In this document: positions 58,196 to 64,000 of the stretch, piece by piece | How positions within the stretch are numbered: the stretch's first letter is position 1 | Layout of the letters: each line of letters starts with the position of its first letter | Translations under genes and position numbers: made by a program | The notes under the pieces: generated by a model | The model's database searches: none | Told to the model about the DNA's origin: nothing | The model's input: only the letters and a program-made list of their open reading frames with translations | DNA from: JAXLQL01 sp046331625 | GTDB lineage: Bacteria; Acidobacteriota; Terriglobia; Bryobacterales; Bryobacteraceae | Length of the DNA: 64,000 nucleotides | Assembly: GCA_046331625.1 (NCBI GenBank) | Contig: JAXLQL010000006.1 | Span: 248,001 to 312,000, forward strand | Direction: 5' to 3'

Positions 58196-58609
58196 ATGAG
58201 AACAGCCTTCGAAATGGCCCGAGTGCTGGTGGTGGACGACGATCCCGCTTCCCGGCTCACCCTCCAGACCCTGCTCGAGGCAGGTGGGTACTCGGTTGAT
58301 TCGGCAGCTTCCGCAGCGGAAGCGGTCGGCAAACTGGACGAAAGGCAGTACGAGCTCGTTCTAAGCGACTTGGGAATGGAATCTCCGGATGCAGGATACC
58401 GGGTACTCCACTACGCCAGGCACTTGGCGTACCGCCCAGCAACGGCCCTGGTAACGACTGAAAAGAGTTCGACGGCGGCAGGAAGCTCCGCTGCGGACGA
58501 AGGCGCCCTGGTGGAACCGGAAGGGGTTCCAGATCTTCTGGACCACGTAGCGCACCTGATTTCAGAGCGAGCAACCCGCCGGATGAGGCGAACGCGGCGC
58601 CTGTCCTGA
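58196..58609 (+). CDS. Atypical receiver-domain protein
   Basis: The protein has 137 residues from the ATG at 58196 (AGAGG upstream); ATG 58214 is an alternative without one. The CheY-like fold is clear: ARVLVVDDDPASRLTLQTLL with the acidic cluster, LVLSDLGM with the phospho-acceptor Asp, and ALVTTEKS with the Thr. However, the conserved Lys after strand five is replaced by Glu (GALVEPEGV), and the loop before it is Ser/Ala-rich. The C-terminus is basic (RRMRRTRRLS). It may not signal by the normal phosphorylation switch. No kinase or output domain is adjacent. Confidence 0.8.
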   Translation: MRTAFEMARVLVVDDDPASRLTLQTLLEAGGYSVDSAASAAEAVGKLDERQYELVLSDLGMESPDAGYRVLHYARHLAYRPATALVTTEKSSTAAGSSAADEGALVEPEGVPDLLDHVAHLISERATRRMRRTRRLS

Positions 58610-58617
58610 CCGCGGGT

Positions 58618-59151
58618 CTACTTTTCCCTGACCGGAATCAATCCCTTCGGAGACGAAGCTGCTGACGCTTCGCCTGCGGGGGGCACCGCAATCTCGACAT
58701 CGATATTCTTGCAGGTGGTCTCGGTACAGGCCTGCCCTTTGATCCCGACCAGGGCGGCGCCCGTTCCGGCGCGCTTGACCTTGGCCGCGAACACCGCCTT
58801 TTCCTCGAAGCCCCAGGCATACCAGCGAATCTCCGGCTTCGAGAAGTCCTTGGGCGGCGTCTGGCTCCAGCCGCTGTTGATCTCGAGACCTTCCTTCAGC
58901 AGCACACTCGTGGGCCGGTCTAGCCCGAGCGACATCTTGCCGGCCAGTTTCTCGTCGGCGCGCTGCTTGTTGTCCATGGCGAAGGTATGCCAGCCGGGTT
59001 GGATATCGGCTTCCACCATCAGCCACTCGCCTTCGAGCTTGGCGCGGTAGGAAAGGCAAACCTTCTCCTCCTGGCGGACCTCCACGGGCTTGCTCCATTC
59101 GGCGGCCAAGGCCGCGCAGCTAGCAATCAGGGGCAAAAATGTTTTGATCAT
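58618..59151 (-). CDS. Exported DsbD N-terminal-domain-like redox protein
   Basis: The 177-residue protein has a signal peptide (KTFLPLIASCAALAAEW). The body is an immunoglobulin-like domain resembling the N-terminal (alpha) domain of DsbD: LEGEWLMVEADIQPGWHTFAM near the start and the paired cysteines in GQACTETTCKNIDVEI near the end, the position of the DsbD reactive pair. It overlaps the upstream thioredoxin/PDZ gene by 4 bases (ATGA), so the two are made together. It likely exchanges electrons with that protein or with a membrane thiol carrier. Confidence 0.75.
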   Translation of the reverse strand: MIKTFLPLIASCAALAAEWSKPVEVRQEEKVCLSYRAKLEGEWLMVEADIQPGWHTFAMDNKQRADEKLAGKMSLGLDRPTSVLLKEGLEINSGWSQTPPKDFSKPEIRWYAWGFEEKAVFAAKVKRAGTGAALVGIKGQACTETTCKNIDVEIAVPPAGEASAASSPKGLIPVREK

Positions 59152-60389
59152 TTTCGGAAGCTCATGCGGAAAGTCTTGAGCGGCATCTTGATCCGCTCGC
59201 TACCCCGTAGCACGTCGAGCGTGACGTCGCTACCGGACTTCTTGTTCAGCTTGATGAACAGTTCGGCCGTGTTGGCCCAGCGATCGCGCTGCACGCCGTC
59301 CACGGCAAAAATGATGTCGCCGGCCTTGAGCGAGTGGCTCTTGACGATATCGGCGAACATGTCGACGTGCGTCACTTCGCTCGCGAATCCGGCCGGATCG
59401 AATCCGTGCTTGGTTTTCTCCCCGGCGGTGAGCGGGCGCGAGTCGAAGTACACGCGAGGGTCCACGCTCGATTGGCGCCAACGGACATCCTGCACCCACC
59501 AGCGCTCGGGAAGCTTCACGGCCAGATCGACGCTCTGCCCTGCCCTGTCCACCGTGAATTTGGCTTGCGTCGCATCGCGTGGCGTCTTGTCGAACCAGTG
59601 CTGCAAGTCGCCGAAGGTCCACACGGCGATTCCGTTCACGGCGGCGATGCGGTCGCCCGGCTTCATTCCCGCGGCTTCCACGGCGCCCTTGGCTTCCTTC
59701 ACCACCAGCCCTTTCGGCACGTCGAGAACGATTCCGATGTTCTTGATGTCGGGGGAACGGTACAGATGAACGGGCTTGTCGAGCTTGCCATCGAGCTCTC
59801 GATGCTGATTCTGGAAGTCTCCCACCAGGTGGCACTCCACGCAGTTGTTCTTGGCGAATGTGCGTTCCACCAGCAGCGGAAACTCGCGCGCGAACACCGG
59901 CTTGGGGCGCTCGGTTTTCGCCAACCGGCCAGCCTGATATTGCTTGTGGAGTTCCAGGCCCTTCGCCAGCGCCAGTTCGATGCTCGAGAGGTTCAGGTAC
60001 GTATCCGGACCAGCCGGATCTCGCCCGCCGTAGCGCATGTAGATCTGCTCGTCCGCGTTCATGATGAAGTAGTAGAGCGTGTTGTTGCGATCATAGTCGA
60101 ACAAACCGAGATCGACGTCATCCAGACGGATGATGCGCGCCAGCACATAGTGCTCCATGAGCTTGCCGCGGGGTGAATCTTTCGGTGACAGCACAACCTG
60201 TGCGTCAAACATTCTTCCGGCCGTTCAAGGCTCGCACCGGTACTCGAGAAAAAGCGGCTTGCCGGTGCGCTTGGCCTCGGCCACGGCCTGTTTGTAGTTG
60301 TCGAACCAGTGATGGCCGTCTTCTTGCGCCAATAGCGGAAGCCCCGCGGCACCCAACATCCATACTGCGAACACACGCAAAGCGATCAT
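59148..60389 (-). CDS. Thioredoxin-like/PDZ selenoprotein, TGA at 60225-60227 read as selenocysteine
   Basis: The frame from ATG 60389 (GAGGAA ribosome-binding site 10 bases upstream) to 59148 is open except for one TGA at codon 55; the product would be 413 residues. A signal peptide (ALRVFAVWMLGAAGLPLLAQ) is followed by HHWFDNYKQAVAEAKRTGKPLFLEYRCEP, the TGA, then TAGRMFDAQVV. This is a thioredoxin fold whose CxxC second position is the TGA (C52-x-x-U55). A c-heme-like NNCVECH lies at about 183-187, a PDZ domain at about 217-270 and a second at about 333-408. The family of Trx/PDZ (seleno)proteins is known to me, and a SECIS-like hairpin follows the TGA. An ATG just after the TGA (60212) starts the second half alone but lacks the signal peptide. 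Confidence 0.86.
60187..60206 (-). promoter_or_regulatory. Candidate bacterial SECIS element
   Basis: On the minus strand, starting 18 bases after the TGA, GAC-GCAC (60206-60200) pairs with GTGC-GTC (60194-60187) leaving one bulged U at 60190. This closes an apical AGGUU loop (60199-60195). A GG-U loop, a bulged U and a loop 26 bases from the UGA fit the known form of bacterial SelB-binding elements. Confidence 0.75.
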
Positions 60390-60492
60390 GGTCAGGCGAT
60401 TCCTCGGCATCTGTATCGGGGGGACGTCAACCAGAATAGCGAAGTTACCCCGGCTCTTGCGCCGCTGGCCCCAAGCGCGTCAAACTGGGAAC

Positions 60493-61155
60493 GTGGCTGA
60501 GTTCTGCACCTGTGGCACACAACTGGTTCCCGACGCGATGTTTTGCCACAAGTGCGGACGGCCAGTGCGGGAGATCCCCAATCTCAAGCACGCCGATTCT
60601 CCAGACCCGGTGATTCCGGCCGGCCAGGACCTGCGCGCCGCAGCCTCTCTGCCACCGGTCCCGATCGGATTCCAGAACTCGAACGCCGTCAGCGTAGCGA
60701 TGACGATCGCTGGCTTGGCGATGCTGGTGAGCATCTTCGCGCCACTGCCCGTGTTCCTGCAGTTCATTTGGAGGACGTTCGTGCTGATCGTGGCCGGATT
60801 CGTCGCAGTCTACCTCTACCACCGCCGCACGGGCGAATTCCTGACCTTGCGCGGTGGAGTGCGGCTCGGCTGGCTTACCGGGATCTTCAGCTTTCTCATC
60901 GCGTTCGTCATCGGGGTGGCGGGAGTGTTGGCCGAGTCTTCCACCAAGGGAGGCTTGACCGCGATCTGGAAGTCTCAGATTGACCGAGTGGCGCTCAGCC
61001 GAGCCGAAGCCGACCAAGTCATGAGGGTGCTCGAATCACCCATCGGCATCGGCGCGATTCTCTTCATGGGAGTTGCGTTCATCTTCGTGATGTCCACCGC
61101 GTTGCCGATGCTCGGCGGCGCGCTGGGAGCCAAAGTTCTCGAGAAGGAAGACTGA
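60493..61155 (+). CDS. Zinc-ribbon membrane protein
   Basis: The protein has 220 residues from the GTG at 60493; a longer frame begins inside the divergent gene and is unlikely. It begins AEFCTCGTQLVPDAMFCHKCGRP, a zinc ribbon with two CxC/CxxC knuckles. A short linker and four hydrophobic segments follow (about residues 62-80, 86-104, 122-148, 188-212). The arrangement matches zinc-ribbon DUF membrane proteins common in Acidobacteriota, with no known function. It diverges from the thioredoxin/PDZ gene over about 100 bases. Confidence 0.78.
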   Translation: MAEFCTCGTQLVPDAMFCHKCGRPVREIPNLKHADSPDPVIPAGQDLRAAASLPPVPIGFQNSNAVSVAMTIAGLAMLVSIFAPLPVFLQFIWRTFVLIVAGFVAVYLYHRRTGEFLTLRGGVRLGWLTGIFSFLIAFVIGVAGVLAESSTKGGLTAIWKSQIDRVALSRAEADQVMRVLESPIGIGAILFMGVAFIFVMSTALPMLGGALGAKVLEKED

Positions 61156-61194
61156 GCCCCGCCAGACAGCATAGAATCAGAAGACTCTGTGTCT

Positions 61195-62418
61195 ATGCGC
61201 CGCTGGACCGTCATGGCTCTGCTCTTCTCGGGCATCCTCATCAGCTACATGGATCGCGGCAACCTGTCGATCGCCGCGCCCGTGCTGATGAAGGAATTCG
61301 GCTTCGGGCCGGCTCGCATGGGAGTGTTGCTCTCCGCTTTCTTCTGGACCTATTCACTATTCCAGATTCCGGCCGGTTACCTGGTGGACCGCTATGGCAT
61401 CCGCAGCACGTATCTGGCCGGGCTTGCCGTGTGGTCACTGGCTTCAGCGGCCATGGGGCTGGTTACCGGCTTCTGGCAAATGGTGGCTCTGCGAATGGTG
61501 CTTGGATTCGGAGAGGCCATTGCGCCGGTGGCGAGCATCGCCTATATCAAGCGCAATTTCGCCGAGGCGGAACAAGGTCTGCCCACGGCGATCTACATCG
61601 GCGGGGCGCTGATCGGGCCAGCCGTGGGAACCTTCGTGGGCGGCCAACTCGTGGATCCGCTCGGGTGGCGCATGCTTTTCGTCGCGATTGGGCTACTGGG
61701 TGCACTGTGGCTCATCCCGTGGGCGATCTGGGCACCGAAAGAAACGCCGGCTCGCGATACGAAGAGCGGTGCGGAACAGATCCCGATTCCGTGGCTCGCG
61801 GCCGCGGCTACGCCCCTGTTCTGGGCGGTAACGTTCGGAGCCTTCTTCTACTCCTACTACTGGTATTTCATCCTCACGTGGGTGCCGTCGTACCTGGTGA
61901 ATGAGCTCGGCTACTCGAACGCAAAGATGGGATCGGTGCTCGGCGCGCCGCTGGCCGTTTCGGCTTTCACCAGCCTCGCCGCGGGCGCCGTGGCCGATCG
62001 CGTGATTCGCTCCACGGGATGGGCCCCGTTGACGGTGCGCAAGGGATTCGTCACGGTGGGGTTCCTGCTGGGCTGCACCATCGTATGGGTGGCCAGTCTG
62101 CCCCGGGACGCGGCGGTGCTGCCGCTGTTCCTGCTCGCCATGGGCGGCATGGGCTTCGGCGTGTCGAACTACTGGGCGTTGACGCACCTGGTGTCACCGG
62201 CGCCGTGGATTGGCCGAGTACTGGGCTATCAGAATACCGTAGCGCAGTTGGCTGGAGTGGCAGCGCCGATCGTGACGGGGATCCTGGTTGGGGGCGAAAA
62301 GCGCTTCGGCACCGCGATTCTGTTGGCGGGATGCTCCCCGCTGGTGGCCGCGGTGGCGATCCTGGCGGGTCTCCGCGAGCGTGACGTGAGCCGTTTCCAA
62401 CGCTCTGCCGAGCGGTGA
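61195..62418 (+). CDS. MFS transporter, anion:cation symporter (hexuronate-like) family
   Basis: The protein has 407 residues from the ATG at 61195; an in-frame GTG two codons earlier is possible. It has twelve hydrophobic segments and the ACS-family opening LFSGILISYMDRGNLSIAAPVLMKEFGFGPARMGVLLSAFFWTYSLFQIPAGYLVDRYGIR, the MFS motif between helices 2 and 3. Members import hexuronates, glucarate or similar organic anions. The gene stands alone, so the substrate is not indicated. Confidence 0.88.
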   Translation: MRRWTVMALLFSGILISYMDRGNLSIAAPVLMKEFGFGPARMGVLLSAFFWTYSLFQIPAGYLVDRYGIRSTYLAGLAVWSLASAAMGLVTGFWQMVALRMVLGFGEAIAPVASIAYIKRNFAEAEQGLPTAIYIGGALIGPAVGTFVGGQLVDPLGWRMLFVAIGLLGALWLIPWAIWAPKETPARDTKSGAEQIPIPWLAAAATPLFWAVTFGAFFYSYYWYFILTWVPSYLVNELGYSNAKMGSVLGAPLAVSAFTSLAAGAVADRVIRSTGWAPLTVRKGFVTVGFLLGCTIVWVASLPRDAAVLPLFLLAMGGMGFGVSNYWALTHLVSPAPWIGRVLGYQNTVAQLAGVAAPIVTGILVGGEKRFGTAILLAGCSPLVAAVAILAGLRERDVSRFQRSAER

Positions 62419-62531
62419 GCGCGTTGTCTTGCCTAGAACTTCGATACCTGCACAACGGTACCGCGCGCCGAGTCATCTGGGGCGGATCGGTGGTAGGCTG
62501 ATGCTAGGGATGAGTCTGCCGGAGGTGAAGC

Positions 62532-63515
62532 GTGATTTCTGCCGTCCTGGAACATCAGCACGTCAGTATCGAGGACCTGGGATCCTGTCGTAAGATCTCA
62601 GTGGACCAATCTCGAACTGGCGCCCCCACGCCGTTCTGGCGTACCCAATATCCCGTTGATCTCATCGAGCATGTACTCGCGGTCAAGGGACCGATGTGGC
62701 TCTGCGATGAAATCCGTCGCGATGAAGACCCATCTTATGTGCAGCACCACCTGGAATGGGAGATGCTGGGCTTCGTTCCGAGAGAGAAATTCTCAGGTGC
62801 TCGCGTGCTCGACTTCGGCTGCGGCAGCGGAGCATCGACGATGATCCTGGCGCGACTGTTACCCGATGCGAAGATCGCCGGCGTGGAGTTGGTTCCCGAG
62901 TTCGTCGAGTTGGCGCGGCACCGCGCTGCGTTCTATGGCGTGGAGCGACAAGTCGAGTTTCATCGCTCGAACAACGCCTTGGACCTACCGGCCGGGATCG
63001 GCCAGTTCGACTACGTCGTGATGTCGGCCGTCTACGAGCACCTGCTACCAGCCGAGCGGAGGTCGCTGCTGCCGGCGCTGTGGCGGGCGCTGAAGCCTGG
63101 AGGCGTGCTGTTTCTCAACGGCACACCGCATCGCTGGTTTCCTGTGGAACAGCACACTACCGGATTCCCACTGCTCAACTATCTGCCGCGTCCGCTGGTC
63201 CACTGGATCACGTGCCGTTACTGCGGCCGAGTCGGGCGCAACGAAAGCTGGAACGACCTGCTTCGGCGCGGAATTCGCGGGGCAACGCAACGTGAAGTGC
63301 TGCGCGTCGTCGCGGCCGGTGGCACGCCTGGGTTCGCGCTCACGCCCTGCCGGGAAGGCATCCACGACGAAATCGATCTGTGGCTCGCCATGTCGGGCTC
63401 TCTGCGGCGGCGCGGCGCCAAACAGTGGTTCGCGCATCTGGCACGAGGCTTGAAAGCTGTTACTGGACTTTCGCTGACGCCTTGCATCGCGATGGCGATC
63501 CAGAAGCCGCGGTAA
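62532..63515 (+). CDS. SAM-dependent class I methyltransferase
   Basis: The protein has 327 residues from a GTG preceded by GGAGGTG. Motif I is LDFGCGSGAST (residues about 93-103), followed by IAGVELVPEFVELARHRA (motif post I) and FDYVVMSAVYEHLLPAERRSLLPALWRALKPGGVLFLNGTPH (motifs II-III). This is a methyltransferase_11/_25-like enzyme of the type acting on lipids, sugars or small metabolites. The C-terminal 120 residues (WFPVEQHTTGFPLLNYLPRPLVHW onward) would carry substrate specificity. No neighbour reveals the substrate. Confidence 0.86.
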   Translation: MISAVLEHQHVSIEDLGSCRKISVDQSRTGAPTPFWRTQYPVDLIEHVLAVKGPMWLCDEIRRDEDPSYVQHHLEWEMLGFVPREKFSGARVLDFGCGSGASTMILARLLPDAKIAGVELVPEFVELARHRAAFYGVERQVEFHRSNNALDLPAGIGQFDYVVMSAVYEHLLPAERRSLLPALWRALKPGGVLFLNGTPHRWFPVEQHTTGFPLLNYLPRPLVHWITCRYCGRVGRNESWNDLLRRGIRGATQREVLRVVAAGGTPGFALTPCREGIHDEIDLWLAMSGSLRRRGAKQWFAHLARGLKAVTGLSLTPCIAMAIQKPR

Positions 63516-63809
63516 AGGGCGTAGCTACGTTCTGCGGAATTCGATTCGATGCTCTGGTCCTGGAATCCGATGGCGTTGTAGCGAAGACTGCGGCCCCCCC
63601 CGGCACTCGTGCCAGCCAGGACTTTCCTGCTGCATTCGCTGCAGACACGCGGGTCCCAGGCTCTCAGCCTCTCACGAGACGGGGCCTCTTTGACTTGCGT
63701 CACCGCTCCTTCCGCCGTGCGGACGGATCGACCGCGGCGGCGAAGCCGTCGAGAGGTTCCCCCACACGGACCATGCCATTGTGATGGGACGGATTTCTCC
63801 GAAGTGGCC
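63516..63809. other. Intergenic stretch, nothing recognised
   Basis: These 294 bases lie between the methyltransferase stop and the stop of the partial minus-strand gene. They include a run of eight C (63594-63601). No open frame with convincing composition or start signal is present, and no hairpin with a T-tract is apparent. Confidence 0.4.
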
Positions 63810-64000
63810 TCAGTGAGCCAGCACCTTCGACATCACCTTGAGCCCCAGGTCCATCGTGTCCCAAGCCAAACCGGCGTGGAAAGGCTCGCCGTTGCCGAAG
63901 CGCCACGGCAGATAGAGCCCGAGCACCTTCTTGCCCATTCGCCAGATTGGTGAGACCCCGACCTTGTAGTGCTCGGGATCGTCGAGCGAAACCGAGACCG
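63810..64000 (-). CDS. Partial C-terminal end of an unidentified protein
   Basis: The minus-strand frame ending at the TGA 63810-63812 is open to the window edge (about 62 residues): DDPEHYKVGVSPIWRMGKKVLG, LYLPWRFGNGEPFHAGLAW, DTMDLGLKVMSKVLAH. The compact, aromatic-rich tail with good codon use looks like the end of a real cytosolic enzyme. It faintly recalls the C-terminus of some flavin oxidoreductases, but I cannot assign it. The start lies right of the window. Confidence 0.55.
   Translation of the reverse strand, partial: VSVSLDDPEHYKVGVSPIWRMGKKVLGLYLPWRFGNGEPFHAGLAWDTMDLGLKVMSKVLAH

Noticed and set aside
1..64000. Insertion sequences, prophage, rRNA operon, CRISPR array
   Set aside because: No transposase, integrase, phage structural gene, rRNA segment or regular repeat-spacer array was seen on either strand.

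Overview
The window looks like a chromosomal segment of an Acidobacteriota bacterium, most likely Bryobacterales/Solibacteraceae. This is inferred from gene content, not from a marker gene. The basis is high GC, an Oar-type TonB-dependent receptor with N-terminal carboxypeptidase-regulatory domain plus a related one, two modules of planctomycete-type cytochrome/DUF proteins (DUF1549/DUF1553+DUF1501 and DUF1587-1595+DUF1552), an ADOP/MacB-like permease, and envelope genes of a two-membrane cell (lptD, bamD, secG). There is no rRNA operon, transposase, prophage or CRISPR array; two tRNAs are present (Leu-GAG, Arg-CCG).

Layout. 1-3.5 kb: end of a lipid-linked-sugar glycosyltransferase, a proline-rich membrane protein, a phosphotriesterase-like hydrolase. 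3.5-6.2 kb: aceE. 6.2-7.2 kb: a vapBC module flanked by two copies of the 3' end of a TonB-receptor gene. 7.2-10.8 kb: a minus-strand run of a peroxiredoxin-like protein, an ECF sigma factor and the TonB receptor. 10.9-13.2 kb: tRNA-Leu, secG, PHP phosphoesterase, APS reductase. 13.3-18.8 kb: a large Oar-like receptor, a DUF1080 protein, small exported proteins, tRNA-Arg. 19.1-25.4 kb: DUF1549/1553-DUF1501 operon, an AbrB antitoxin beside a frameshifted RelE toxin, an O-methyltransferase. 25.4-32.8 kb: ADOP permease, then an overlapping four-gene operon (DUF1592-type cytochrome, DUF1552, small secreted protein, alginate-export-type porin). 32.8-41.4 kb: five-repeat PPC protein, hydrolase/propeller fusion, lptD, RDD protein, pgi. 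41.4-44.0 kb: two convergent amidohydrolases whose facing 3' ends are triplicated. 44.3-50.5 kb: receiver protein, bamD, rpe, rsmB, ttcA-like, DUF47-PiT phosphate uptake. 50.5-58.6 kb: secreted duplicated-domain protein, sialidase-like protein, 6-phosphogluconolactonase, a frameshifted thymidine kinase, coiled-coil protein, MBL hydrolase, purB, a degenerate receiver. 58.6-64 kb: DsbD-N-like protein and a thioredoxin/PDZ protein that needs read-through of an in-frame TGA, zinc-ribbon membrane protein, MFS transporter, methyltransferase, and a partial gene.

The most notable item is at 59148-60389 (minus strand). Two open stretches in one frame are separated by a single TGA placed where the second cysteine of a thioredoxin CxxC motif would be (C-E-P-TGA). 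A stem-loop with a GGU-containing apical loop lies just downstream, so this reads as a selenoprotein with a SECIS element. Other decay or rearrangement marks are a 109-bp receptor-tail duplication around vapBC, the triplicated convergent gene ends, single-base frameshifts in relE and tdk, and an intergenic palindromic repeat family.
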